From Acidimangrovimonas pyrenivorans (GTDB taxonomy: Bacteria; Pseudomonadota; Alphaproteobacteria; Rhodobacterales; Rhodobacteraceae): a stretch of DNA of 64,000 bases. The notes beneath the pieces are model-generated. The model had not been told where the DNA came from and did no database searches. It saw nothing but the letters and a program-made list of their open reading frames with translations. Each line of letters begins with the position of its first letter. Within the stretch, counting starts at the first letter, position 1. The DNA lies in NCBI RefSeq assembly GCF_042643245.1, contig NZ_JBHRSK010000007.1, positions 1 through 64,000 on the forward strand, written 5' to 3'. The translations under genes were made by a program, and so were the position numbers. Below, one piece after another: positions 25,768 through 34,398 of the stretch.

Positions 25768-26766
25768 ATGCAGATAGAGATCGCCGAGATCGAGACGATG
25801 ACCGCCCGGGCCCTGACCGCGCATGGCGCCGGCGTCTGGCAGGCCGGAGAAGTCGCCCGCGCCGTCGCCCGTGCCGAAGAGACCGGCAACGTGATCTGCG
25901 GCCTCTACTACCTCGAAAGCTACTGCCGCCAGCTCGTCTCGGGCCGGGTCGATGGCCGGGTCGAGCCGCAGGTCGCCCGGCCCCGACCCGGCGAAGTGAA
26001 CGTCGACGCGCGCTTCGGCTTCGCGCAGCCCGCCTTCTCGCGCGGGCTGCCCGAGGCGGTCGCGGCGGCACGGCATTGCGGCATCGCCCGCCTCGCCATC
26101 TGCCATTCCCATACCTGCACCTCGCTCGGCTTCTTCACCGAGCAGATCGCCGCGGCCGGCCTCATCGGCATCGGCGTCACCAATGCCTCGGCCATCGTCG
26201 CCGGACCGGGCGGCAAGACGCGGGTGATCGGCACCAACCCGATCGCCTTCACCCTGCCCGGACCGGACGGCCCCGCGCTGCATGCCGATTTCTCCACGGC
26301 GGCCGTGGCGCTTGGCAAGATCACCATGGCCAAGGCGGCGGGCGAGGCGATCCCGCTGGGCTGGGCCGTCGATCGGGACGGCAAGGCGACGACCGACCCG
26401 GCCGAGGCGCTGGCGGGATCGCTGGTGAGCGCGGCGGGCTACAAGGGCTGGGCGCTGGGTCTGCTGGCGGAGTTCCTCGCCGCCGGCATGACCGGGTCGG
26501 TGAATTCGCTCGACGTCCGCGGCCTGAAGGCAGAGACCGGGCCGCCGCACGATCTCGGCCAGTTCTACATCCTCATCGACCCTGCCGGCCAGGCCGCCGC
26601 CCTGGCCGACCGCATCCGCCGCGTCGCCGATGCCATCGCCGACGATCCCGCCGTCCGCATCCCCGGCAGCCGGCGCGAAACGCCGGCCTCCGTCACGGTC
26701 GCGCCGACGCTCTGGGCCCTTGTCCGGGAACTTGCCGAGGGCGGCGCCGGGCCGGAGCGGGCCTAG
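25768..26766 (+). CDS. Ldh/malate dehydrogenase-type NAD(P)H oxidoreductase (possible cyclic imino acid reductase)
   Basis: This 332-residue protein belongs to the Ldh_2 family (malate/L-lactate dehydrogenase type 2, which includes delta1-piperideine-2-carboxylate/pyrroline-2-carboxylate reductase DpkA). The histidine-bearing loop reads CHSHTCTSLGFF, and the nucleotide-site motif is VIGTNPIAFTLP. YKGWALGLLAEFLAAGMTG is the conserved helix before the C-terminal subdomain. The ATG at 25768 follows AGGGGAG. A DpkA-like role would fit the lysine/pipecolate genes at 53-64 kb, but those are 27 kb away, and here it belongs to the dipeptidase operon. Confidence 0.75.
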   Translation: MQIEIAEIETMTARALTAHGAGVWQAGEVARAVARAEETGNVICGLYYLESYCRQLVSGRVDGRVEPQVARPRPGEVNVDARFGFAQPAFSRGLPEAVAAARHCGIARLAICHSHTCTSLGFFTEQIAAAGLIGIGVTNASAIVAGPGGKTRVIGTNPIAFTLPGPDGPALHADFSTAAVALGKITMAKAAGEAIPLGWAVDRDGKATTDPAEALAGSLVSAAGYKGWALGLLAEFLAAGMTGSVNSLDVRGLKAETGPPHDLGQFYILIDPAGQAAALADRIRRVADAIADDPAVRIPGSRRETPASVTVAPTLWALVRELAEGGAGPERA

Positions 26767-26864
26767 CTGTTGCTTTTCAGTCGGTTAACTTGGTCGCGGA
26801 GGTTGCCCGAGTGTGGCGGCGCGCGGTCTCGCACGGCTGACGCGGCCGGGCTGGAGCACAGGCT

Positions 26865-27443
26865 TCAGCGCCGCTTCAACCCGTCGACGAAGATGTCCAG
26901 CAGCCGCGTCACCGATTGGCGCCAGTCGGGCTGGTCGCGCATCGAGCACAGGCCGACCAGCGCGCGCAACACGTCCTCGGCCGCGACGTCGCTGCGCAGC
27001 GCGCCCGCCGCCACGGCCCGGTCGAGCAGCATCCCCGCCGCCGCGTACATCCGCCCCGTCGTATAGGCGAAAAGCTCCTGCTTGCCCTCGGTCGCCAGCG
27101 CCAGCGTCGCCAGCATCCCCTTCTTGGTCGCCACCACGTCGACGCCCCGGTGCAGCCAGTCGCGCAGCGCCGCGACCGGGTCCTCCGCCGCCGCCAGCTC
27201 TTCGGCCAGATCGGCCAGCTGATCGACATCGCGGCGATAGACCGCCTCGAACAGCGCATCGCGGGTCGGGAAATGGCGATAGAGCGTACCGATGCCGACG
27301 CCGGCGCGCCGCGCCACCGCGTCGAGGCTGGCCTCGGGACCGCCGTCGCGGAAGATCTCGGCCGCCGCCGCCAGCAGCTTCTCGCGGTTGCGCAGCGAAT
27401 CGGCCCGCGGCTTGCGGCTTGCCTTGGCACTCTCCTGCCCCAT
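26865..27443 (-). CDS. TetR-family transcriptional regulator
   Basis: This 192-residue TetR repressor has its HTH at about residues 20-60 (LDAVARRAGVGIGTLYRHFP). The longer frame to 27503 would run into the promoter of the divergent molybdenum hydroxylase genes, so a start at 27443, or at GTG 27455, is preferred. The ligand-binding helices are of the SbtR-like/YjdC-like kind. It probably represses the iron-sulphur/FAD/molybdenum operon through the palindrome at 27506-27520. Confidence 0.85.
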   Translation of the reverse strand: MGQESAKASRKPRADSLRNREKLLAAAAEIFRDGGPEASLDAVARRAGVGIGTLYRHFPTRDALFEAVYRRDVDQLADLAEELAAAEDPVAALRDWLHRGVDVVATKKGMLATLALATEGKQELFAYTTGRMYAAAGMLLDRAVAAGALRSDVAAEDVLRALVGLCSMRDQPDWRQSVTRLLDIFVDGLKRR

Positions 27444-27497
27444 CTTCTCCGTCACATCCTTTCCAGACAGCGCGAAACGGGCGCGAAACGCCCCCTC

Positions 27498-27526
27498 TTG
27501 CAAAGCGGAGGCATCCTCCGTATAAC
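27498..27526 (+). promoter_or_regulatory. sigma-70-type promoter with TetR operator in the spacer
   Basis: TTGCAA (27498-27503), a 17-base spacer and TATAAC (27521-27526) form a good promoter for the molybdenum hydroxylase operon. The spacer contains the perfect palindrome CGGAGG-CAT-CCTCCG (27506-27520). A repressor bound there would exclude RNA polymerase, and the adjacent TetR gene is the obvious candidate. Confidence 0.7.
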
Positions 27527-27646
27527 AGAGCCACGCGACAACCCCAATACCAGCGACCCTTTCCCTGCGACGACCCGGCCGCCCCTTTCCGCGACGGCAC
27601 GGCCCGCCGGGACCTTTCCGACATCTCCCAGCGATCGGAGCCAGAC

Positions 27647-28141
27647 ATGTCCGATATAATCACCCTCACCATAAATGGCACGGTGCAGGAGGTCACGCTC
27701 GACGATCCGCGCGTCACCCTGCTCGACCTGCTGCGCGAGCGGCTGCATCTGACCGGCACCAAGAAGGGCTGCGACCGCGGCCAGTGCGGCGCCTGCACCA
27801 TCCTCGTCGACGGCCGCCGGATCAATTCCTGCCTCGCCCTGGCGCTGAGCCATGACGGCGCCGAGATCACCACGATCGAGGGCCTGTCGCAGGGCGACGC
27901 GCTGCACCCGGTCCAGGCCGCCTTCATCGCCCATGACGGGATGCAATGCGGCTACTGCACCCCGGGCCAGATCATGAGCGCCGTCGGCCTGATCGCCGAG
28001 GGCCAGGCCGGCACCGATCCCGAGCGCATCCGCGAGGGCATGAGCGGCAACCTGTGCCGCTGCGCCGCCTATGCCGGCATCACCCGGGCGGTGCTGGCAG
28101 CGAGCGAGGACGCGGCCGAGGGCGAAAGGAAACAGGCATGA
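27647..28141 (+). CDS. molybdenum hydroxylase [2Fe-2S] subunit (aldehyde oxidoreductase, PaoA/YagT-like)
   Basis: This 164-residue small subunit of a xanthine dehydrogenase-family enzyme carries two [2Fe-2S] clusters. The plant-type ferredoxin motif is CDRGQCGACTILVDGRRINSC, and the second cluster uses CGYC and CRC further on. It passes electrons from the molybdenum centre to the FAD subunit. There is no Tat signal at the chosen ATG, so a cytoplasmic enzyme is likely, unlike periplasmic PaoA. It is first in a three-gene operon. Confidence 0.88.
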   Translation: MSDIITLTINGTVQEVTLDDPRVTLLDLLRERLHLTGTKKGCDRGQCGACTILVDGRRINSCLALALSHDGAEITTIEGLSQGDALHPVQAAFIAHDGMQCGYCTPGQIMSAVGLIAEGQAGTDPERIREGMSGNLCRCAAYAGITRAVLAASEDAAEGERKQA

Positions 28142-29193
28142 AACGCTTCGACTATCTCCGCCCCGCGAGCCTGGAGGAGGCGCTGGCCGAGGGCGCGAGG
28201 CCCGGCAGCGCCTATCTTGCCGGCGGCACCAACCTGCTCGACCTGATGAAGACCGGCGCGGCCACGCCCGACCGGATCGTCGACATCTCGCGCCTGCCGG
28301 GGATCGACCGGATCGAATGGCAGGACGATGGCGGGCTGCGCATCGGCGCGCTGGTCCGCAATGCCGATCTGGCCCACGATCTCGACGTCGCCCGGACCTT
28401 CCCGGCGATGGCCGAGGCGCTGCTCTCCGGCGCCTCCGGCCAGCTGCGCAACGCGGCGACGGCGGGTGGCAACCTGATGCAGGAAACCCGCTGCCCGTTC
28501 TTCGCCGACCCGACAAGTTCCTGCAACCGGCGCGAGGCCGGCAGCGGCTGCGCCGCGCAGGGGCTGCACGGGCGCGGCTTCGCGGTGCTGGGGGCGTCCG
28601 AGCACTGCCTCGCCACCCACCCGTCGGATTTCTGCGTTCCCCTCGCCGCGCTCGACGCCACGGTCGAGATCGCGGGCGAAGACGGGAGCCGCCGCGTGCC
28701 GCTCGCGGATTTCCACGCCCTGCCCGGCGACAGGCCCGAGATCCGCACGGCGTTGCGGCAAGGCGAGATCGTCACCGCCCTGCATCTGCCGGCCACGGCC
28801 GCCGGGTTCCGCCACCACGCCCGTTACCTCAAGCTGCGCGACCGCACCTCCTATGCCTTCGCGCTGGTCTCGGCCGCCGCTATGCTGCGGATCGAGGACG
28901 GGGTGATCGCCGAGGCCCGGCTCGCCCTCGGCGGCGTCGCCGCCAAGCCATGGCGCGCCGAGGCGGCGGAAGCGGCCCTGCGCGGCGCCCGCCCCGGGGC
29001 CGATGCCTTCAGCAAGGCCGCCGAGGCGGCGCTGGAAGGCGCCCGGCCCGTCGGCGGCAACGGCTTCAAGATCGGCCTTGCCCAGCGGCTCGTGAGCCGC
29101 GCCCTGAGCCATGCCGCCCACGGCGCGCCCGACCGCGTGCCCGCCCTGCCCGGCTCTGTCCATGCCCACCTGGGAGACCACGCCCATGCCTGA
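28138..29193 (+). CDS. molybdenum hydroxylase FAD subunit (PaoB/YagS-like, with extra Fe-S cysteines)
   Basis: This 351-residue FAD-binding subunit has the flavin loop AGGTNLLDLMKTG at about residue 25 and ASGQLRNAATAGGNL. Cysteines in ETRCPFF, SSCNRREAGSGC and SEHCLA, between about residues 120 and 160, match the extra [4Fe-4S] insertion of the PaoB and 4-hydroxybenzoyl-CoA reductase type. The ATG overlaps the previous stop (ATGA). It reduces the terminal electron acceptor of the complex. Confidence 0.87.
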   Translation: MKRFDYLRPASLEEALAEGARPGSAYLAGGTNLLDLMKTGAATPDRIVDISRLPGIDRIEWQDDGGLRIGALVRNADLAHDLDVARTFPAMAEALLSGASGQLRNAATAGGNLMQETRCPFFADPTSSCNRREAGSGCAAQGLHGRGFAVLGASEHCLATHPSDFCVPLAALDATVEIAGEDGSRRVPLADFHALPGDRPEIRTALRQGEIVTALHLPATAAGFRHHARYLKLRDRTSYAFALVSAAAMLRIEDGVIAEARLALGGVAAKPWRAEAAEAALRGARPGADAFSKAAEAALEGARPVGGNGFKIGLAQRLVSRALSHAAHGAPDRVPALPGSVHAHLGDHAHA

Positions 29194-31600
29194 CGTCACC
29201 CCGCTTCCCGCCGCCCTGCCCCAGCGCATGGGCTCGAATGCCGGCCAGCCGCTGACCCGGCAGGACGGCCTCCTCAAGGTCACCGGCCGCGCCACCTATG
29301 CCGCCGACAACCATCCCGAGGGCCTGCTGCACGCCGTCTACGTCCCGGCCACCATCGCCCGCGGCCGCGTCACCCGGCTCGACGTCGCCGCGGCCAAGGC
29401 CCATCCCGGCGTCGTCGAGGTGCTGACCCCGGCCAACCGGCCGCCGCTGGCGCAGGATCCGGACGACAAGCCCAGCATGTTCTCGATCCGCGTCGAGGTG
29501 CTGACCCCGGCCAACCGGCCGCCGCTGGCGCAGGATCCGGACGACAAGCCCAGCATGTTCTCGATCCGCGTCGAGGTGCTGACCCCGGCCAACCGGCCGC
29601 CGCTGGCGCAGGATCCGGACGACAAGCCCAGCATGTTCTCGATCCGCGTCGAGGTGCTGCAGGACGATAGCGTGCGCTATGCCGGCCAGCCGATCGCGCT
29701 GGTCGTCGCCGAGACGCTCGAGGCGGCAAGCGAGGGCGCCCGTCTGCTGGCCCCGCGCTACGAGGCCGAGCCGCCGCGCACGGGCATCGAGCTGGAGCCC
29801 TACGAGATCGGCGGCGTCGGTTTCGGCATGCCGCCGAAGATCGAGAAGGGCGATGTCGCGGCCGGGCTGTCCGCCGCCGCGCAGCGGGTCGAGACCGTCT
29901 GCGACACCCCGGCGCAATATCACAACGCGATGGAGCCCCATGCCCTCGTCGCCCAGTGGGACGGCGACCGGCTGACGCTCGACATGCCCAACCAGGCGCC
30001 GGTGCTGGCCAGCGCCGGTTTCGCCAACTGGTTCGGCATCCCGGCGGAGAATGTGCTGATCCGCTGCCCCTTCCTCGGCGGCGGCTTCGGTTCCAAGGCG
30101 GTGATCAACGGCCCACAGATCCTGACGGCGCTGGCGGCACGGACGCTCGGACGGCCGGTGAAGCTGGCCCTGACCCGGCGCCAGATGTTCGGCCCGGTCG
30201 GCCATCGCGGCCAGACCCGGCAATGGCTCAAGCTCGGCCTCGACGGCACCGGCAAGCTGACGGCGCTGTCGCATCACACCCGCGCCGTCACCGCCAGCTT
30301 CGACGAGTTCATCGAGGGCGCCTCGGCGCCGTCGCGGATGACCTATGCCAGCCCGGCGATCTCGACCACGCATGACGGCGTGCGCAACGATGTCGGCATG
30401 CCCGGCGCGATGCGGGCCCCGGGCGAGGCCTCGGGCTCGGCCGCGCTCGAGGTGGCGATGGACATCGCCGCCGAGGCCGCCGACATGGACCCGCTCGACT
30501 TCCGGCTGGCGAATTATGCCGAGACCGACCCGATGTCCGGCCTGCCCTATTCCTCGAAGGCGCTGCGCGAATGCTATGCCGAGGGGGCGCGGGCCTTCGG
30601 CTGGGCCGGCCGGCCGCGCACCGCCCGCCAGATGCGCGACGATGCCGGCATGCTGGTCGGTTGGGGCATGGGTACCGCGACCTTCCCCTGCCCGATGTTC
30701 GCCGCCGAGGCCCGGGCCACGCTGCGCGCCGACGGCACCGCGCTGGTCGAGACCAGCCTGATCGACATGGGCCAGGGCGCCTGGACCGCCTTCGCCCAGA
30801 TCGCGGCCGACGCCTTGGGGCTCGACGTCGCGCAGGTCGTGCTGCGCGGCGGCGCCTCGGACCTGCCCGACGCCGGCGTCGCCGGTGGCTCGGGGCATAC
30901 AGCGACGGCGGGGCTGGCGATCGAGAACGCGGGCGGCGACACCATCCGGCAACTGGCCGAGATCGCCGCCGCCGACCCGAACTCGCCGCTGCACGGCACC
31001 GGCAACGAAGGGGTGGTCGCCCGGGGAGGCCGGCTCTATGCCGCCGGCGACGACAGCCGCAGCGAAAGCTATGCCGAGATCCTCGCCCGCGCCGGACGGG
31101 AGGCGCTCTCGGGCCAGGGCAAGGGCGGCCGCGACCCGGCGGCGGCACAGGCCCACGCGATGCAATCGCACGGCGCCGTCTTCGCCGAGGTCAAGGTCGA
31201 CCCCGAACTGGGCCAGATCCGGGTCTCGCGCCTCGTCGGCGCCTTCGCGGCCGGACGGATCATCAACCCGCGCATGGCCGAGAGCCAGTTGCTCGGCGGC
31301 ATGATCTGGGGGGCCTCCTTCGCGCTGCACGAAGGGGCCGAGACCGATCCGCGCAGCGGCCGCATCCTGAACGCGGATTTCGGCGAGTACCACGTACCGG
31401 TCAATGCCGACATCCCGTCGGCCAGGGTGCTGCTGATCCACGAGGACGACCCTCACGTGAACCCGCTCGGGGTCAAGGGCGTGGGCGAGATCGGCATCTC
31501 CGGCACCGCCGGCGCCATCGCCAACGCGATCTGGCACGCGACGGGCGTCCGGGTGCGGCGCTACCCGGTGCGGCTCGAGGAACTGGCGGGGCTTTCCTGA
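29186..31600 (+). CDS. molybdenum hydroxylase catalytic subunit (PaoC/YagR-like) with internal 26-residue triplication
   Basis: This 804-residue molybdopterin-cytosine-dinucleotide subunit has cofactor loops LGGGFGSKAV and GAMRAPGEASGSAALE and the catalytic glutamate in GVKGVGEIGISGTAGA. An aldehyde or N-heterocycle is the likely substrate. The ATG at 29186 overlaps the FAD gene. Residues 77-154 are three identical copies of a 26-residue unit (VEVLTPANRPPLAQ... to ...MFSIR), where relatives should have one. The 52 extra residues fall in the N-terminal domain before the VRYAGQPIALVVAE motif. They may create a flexible loop or hurt folding. Confidence 0.87.
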   Translation: MPDVTPLPAALPQRMGSNAGQPLTRQDGLLKVTGRATYAADNHPEGLLHAVYVPATIARGRVTRLDVAAAKAHPGVVEVLTPANRPPLAQDPDDKPSMFSIRVEVLTPANRPPLAQDPDDKPSMFSIRVEVLTPANRPPLAQDPDDKPSMFSIRVEVLQDDSVRYAGQPIALVVAETLEAASEGARLLAPRYEAEPPRTGIELEPYEIGGVGFGMPPKIEKGDVAAGLSAAAQRVETVCDTPAQYHNAMEPHALVAQWDGDRLTLDMPNQAPVLASAGFANWFGIPAENVLIRCPFLGGGFGSKAVINGPQILTALAARTLGRPVKLALTRRQMFGPVGHRGQTRQWLKLGLDGTGKLTALSHHTRAVTASFDEFIEGASAPSRMTYASPAISTTHDGVRNDVGMPGAMRAPGEASGSAALEVAMDIAAEAADMDPLDFRLANYAETDPMSGLPYSSKALRECYAEGARAFGWAGRPRTARQMRDDAGMLVGWGMGTATFPCPMFAAEARATLRADGTALVETSLIDMGQGAWTAFAQIAADALGLDVAQVVLRGGASDLPDAGVAGGSGHTATAGLAIENAGGDTIRQLAEIAAADPNSPLHGTGNEGVVARGGRLYAAGDDSRSESYAEILARAGREALSGQGKGGRDPAAAQAHAMQSHGAVFAEVKVDPELGQIRVSRLVGAFAAGRIINPRMAESQLLGGMIWGASFALHEGAETDPRSGRILNADFGEYHVPVNADIPSARVLLIHEDDPHVNPLGVKGVGEIGISGTAGAIANAIWHATGVRVRRYPVRLEELAGLS
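29414..29659 (+). repeat. three perfect 78-bp tandem repeats inside the Mo subunit gene
   Basis: Identical 78-base units begin at 29414, 29492 and 29570 and end at 29647. The first 12 bases (GTCGAGGTGCTG) recur at 29648-29659. The unit is a multiple of three, so the frame is kept. The 12-base direct repeat at each end suggests an origin by slippage or recombination between short repeats. No divergence between copies means the expansion is very recent or is an assembly effect. Confidence 0.95.
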
Positions 31601-31632
31601 GCCCCGCACGCAGCGGCGCCACGCCGCTCGGC

Positions 31633-31717
31633 CGGAACCGGCGCCCGGTTCCGTTTCCGTCGCTGCGGCGGAACTTCCCCGAGGCCGGTTCGCGCCACGC
31701 CGGTCTCGACGGAAACG
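31633..31717 (+). terminator. terminator-like hairpins after the molybdenum hydroxylase operon
   Basis: A 9-bp stem (CGGAACCGG/CCGGTTCCG, 31633-31653, loop CGC) is followed by TTT. A second pair of arms, CGTTTCCGTCG (31652-31662) and CGACGGAAACG (31707-31717), overlaps it, so two mutually exclusive folds are possible. The rest of the 286-base gap before ttrS shows nothing else recognisable. Confidence 0.5.
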
Positions 31718-31886
31718 ACGGCGGCCCTGCGGCATGACGAAGCGTGGGTCTGGTGCATCGCCGGGATCGGCGCGATAGTCCTGAGGGTCCGGGCCCGGCG
31801 GCGATTTGCTCCTGCCCGACAACAGCCATGCCCGGGCCCGCCGCAGACGACGTGCCTTCGATCCCGAACGCCCCACAGGGGGGGAA

Positions 31887-33674
31887 ATGCCCATAGCCTT
31901 CCGGTCTTTGCGAACACTTGCCGCGGCCGCGGCGCTGGGGCTGGCCCTCGTGCCCTCGGTCATGGCGGCCGAGCCGTTGCGGATCGGGGTGCTCGACTAT
32001 GCCGGCGAGGAGCATTCGCTCGCTCACTGGCAGGCGACCGCGGCCGCGCTCGACGCTGCCTTGCCGGCATATCGTTTCACCCTCGTGCCGCTCGATCTCG
32101 CCGGGCTGGAGCGTGAGCTGACGGCGGACCGGCTCGATTTCGTCATCACCAATCCCGGCGATTACGCGGTCCTCGAATTCCGCAACCACATCAGCCGCAT
32201 CGCCACCGCCGATGAGGATACGCCCGTGGCCTCGACCCTCGTCACCACGGGCGGGATGAAGACGCTCGGCGACCTTGCCGGCAAGCGCCTTGCCGTGGTC
32301 TCGCCCGAGGCCTTCGGTGGCTTTCAGGCCATCTGGGCCGAGATGAACCGGGCCGATCCCGGGCTCAAGGATCGGGTCCGGCTGGTCATCACCGGCACGC
32401 CGATGCACCGTGCCGCCGAGGCGGTGCTGGACGGGCGCGCCGATGCGGCGGTGCTGCGCGCCTGCATGCTGGAAGGGCTGAAGGCGTCGGAGCCGGCGCG
32501 CTTCGCCACGCTCCACGCTTTCGCCCTGCGCCCCGAGAAGGCGCGCGGCTGCGCCGTCTCGAGCCCGGTCTACCCCGGCTGGCCCTTCGCCAAGGCGCGG
32601 GGAACCTCGCCCGCGCTGGCCAAGAAAGTGGCGATCGCGCTTCTCGGAATGCAGACCGGCAATTTCTGGACCGTGCCGCTGGACTACCAGCCCGTGCACG
32701 AGGTGATGCGCGAGCTCAGGATCGGCCCCTATGCCCGCACCGGTCCGGTCTCGATCTCGGAATTCGTCCACGATTACCGCGACTGGCTGGTCGCGCTGGC
32801 GATCGCGCTGGTGTTCTGGGCGCTCTATTCGGTGCGGATCGAGACATTGGTGCGGCGCCGGACCCAGGCGTTGAACGCCGCCAATGCCGGGCTCAAGCGC
32901 GAAATGGCCGACCGCTTGCGCGCCGAAGAGGCCGACCGGCTGCACCGGCGCGAATTGGAGCATGTCGCGCGGCTCTCGATCCTGGGCGAGATGGCCTCGT
33001 CGATCGCGCATGAGCTGAACCAGCCGCTCGCCGCCATTGCCGGCTATGCCCAGGGCAGCCTGCTGCGCCTGCGCGCGGGCAACTGCACGCCCGCCGACAT
33101 GGAGCGTGCCTCGGAGGAGATCGCGCAGCAGGCCGAGCGCGCCGCGACCGTCATCAAGCGCATCCGCGCCTTCGTCCGCAAGCGCGAGAGCCAGCGGGCG
33201 GCAGTCGACATGGCGGCCCTGATGGAAGAGACGGCGGCGCTTTTCGAGGTGACCACCCACCGCGCCGGGGTCGCGGTCGAGATGCAGCTGGCCGAGGACC
33301 TGCCGCAGGTCTTTGCCGACCGGGTGCAGCTCCAGCAGGTGGTGCTGAACCTGGTGCAGAACGCGGTCGACGCGATGGCGCAGACCGCGCCCGAGGATCG
33401 GCGCATCGAGATCCGCGCCGCCGCCGAGACCGACCCGGCGCACGGCCCCGGCCTCTGCCTTTCGGTGCGCGATCACGGCCCCGGCCTCGCCCCCGAGGGC
33501 ATGGCGCATTTCGCCGAAGCCTTCTATACGACGAAACCCGAGGGGATCGGCCTCGGCCTGTCGCTCTCGCGCTCGATCGTCGAGGCGCATGAGGGCTGGT
33601 TGCGGGCCGAGACCCCGGCTGACGGGGCGGGGTTGCTGGTCAAGGTCTGGCTACCGGTGAGGGAGGGCGCATGA
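31887..33674 (+). CDS. ttrS: tetrathionate sensor histidine kinase TtrS
   Basis: This 595-residue membrane sensor has a signal peptide (about residues 1-25), then a PhnD-like periplasmic binding domain (IGVLDYAGEEHS to about residue 280). A transmembrane helix WLVALAIALVFWALYSV lies near residue 305. The kinase core contains phospho-acceptor H375 (SIAHELNQPL), N-box NLVQNAVDAM, and G-boxes DHGPGL and GIGLGLSLS. The PhnD-domain/kinase architecture and the ttrRBCA genes downstream identify it as TtrS, which senses tetrathionate in the periplasm. The ATG at 31887 follows GGGGG. Confidence 0.9.
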   Translation: MPIAFRSLRTLAAAAALGLALVPSVMAAEPLRIGVLDYAGEEHSLAHWQATAAALDAALPAYRFTLVPLDLAGLERELTADRLDFVITNPGDYAVLEFRNHISRIATADEDTPVASTLVTTGGMKTLGDLAGKRLAVVSPEAFGGFQAIWAEMNRADPGLKDRVRLVITGTPMHRAAEAVLDGRADAAVLRACMLEGLKASEPARFATLHAFALRPEKARGCAVSSPVYPGWPFAKARGTSPALAKKVAIALLGMQTGNFWTVPLDYQPVHEVMRELRIGPYARTGPVSISEFVHDYRDWLVALAIALVFWALYSVRIETLVRRRTQALNAANAGLKREMADRLRAEEADRLHRRELEHVARLSILGEMASSIAHELNQPLAAIAGYAQGSLLRLRAGNCTPADMERASEEIAQQAERAATVIKRIRAFVRKRESQRAAVDMAALMEETAALFEVTTHRAGVAVEMQLAEDLPQVFADRVQLQQVVLNLVQNAVDAMAQTAPEDRRIEIRAAAETDPAHGPGLCLSVRDHGPGLAPEGMAHFAEAFYTTKPEGIGLGLSLSRSIVEAHEGWLRAETPADGAGLLVKVWLPVREGA

Positions 33675-34291
33675 GCGGCGACGAGGCGGTGATCCATGTG
33701 GTCGACGACGACCGCGCGGCGCGCGAGGGGCTGGGCTTCATGCTCGGTTCGCTCGGGCTCGAGGTCGCGCCCCATGGCTCGGCCGCCGATCTGCTGGCCA
33801 AGCTCGACGACAACCAGCGCGGCTGCATCCTCGCCGATATGCGGATGCCGGGGATGACCGGGCTGGAACTGCTCGACGAGCTGACGCGCCGCGGCTGCCC
33901 GCTGCCGGTCATCATGATCACCGGCCACGGCGACGTGCCGATGGCGGTGCGGGCGATCCAGGCCGGTGCGCTCGACTTCTTCGAGAAGCCGGTGAACGGC
34001 ATGGCGCTGGTCGAGCGCATCCGCTCCGCGCTCGAACTATACGACCAGCGCCAGGCCGCGGCGGCGGGGCGCAACGCGCTGGCGGCGCGGCTTGCCTCCC
34101 TCACCCCGCGCGAGGCCGAGGTGGCGCGGGCGGTGCTGGCCGGCCGGCAGAACAAGCAGATCGCGGCCGAGCTGGGCATCAGCCTCAAGACGGTCGAGAT
34201 CCACCGCCACAATGTGATGGACAAGATGGGCGCGACCGGCGCGGCCGATCTGGTGCGGATGCTGATCGAAGGGGGATGGGCGGAGGCCTAG
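33671..34291 (+). CDS. ttrR: tetrathionate response regulator TtrR
   Basis: This 206-residue response regulator has a receiver domain with acidic DDD near residue 12, phosphorylation site D56 (ILADMRMPG) and lysine in FFEKP. The LuxR/FixJ-type HTH is LTPREAEVARAVLAG with KQIAAELGISLKTVEIHR. The start overlaps the ttrS stop (ATGA). Once phosphorylated by TtrS it should activate ttrBCA, probably through the repeats at 34299-34318. Confidence 0.9.
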   Translation: MSGDEAVIHVVDDDRAAREGLGFMLGSLGLEVAPHGSAADLLAKLDDNQRGCILADMRMPGMTGLELLDELTRRGCPLPVIMITGHGDVPMAVRAIQAGALDFFEKPVNGMALVERIRSALELYDQRQAAAAGRNALAARLASLTPREAEVARAVLAGRQNKQIAAELGISLKTVEIHRHNVMDKMGATGAADLVRMLIEGGWAEA

Positions 34292-34298
34292 CGGCCCG

Positions 34299-34318
34299 CC
34301 CCTAGGGCAAACCCCTAG
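34299..34318 (+). promoter_or_regulatory. candidate TtrR binding site upstream of ttrB
   Basis: CCCCTAG occurs twice as a direct repeat (34299-34305 and 34312-34318), 13 bases apart, and the first overlaps the palindrome CCCTAGGG. The site is in the only sizeable spacer of the locus (107 bases) between ttrR and ttrB. Binding by TtrR is inference. Confidence 0.45.
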
Positions 34319-34398
34319 TTCCCCCGGGTTTCCTCCGATTCCGCCGACGCGGCGACAGGCGTATCCCTCGGGCTGACCGACAAGGAAAGGAACAGCCC

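Noticed and set aside
29414..29659. 78-bp repeats considered as a CRISPR-like array
   Set aside because: The units are contiguous with no spacers, in frame, and encode protein within a known enzyme, so this is a coding tandem repeat.
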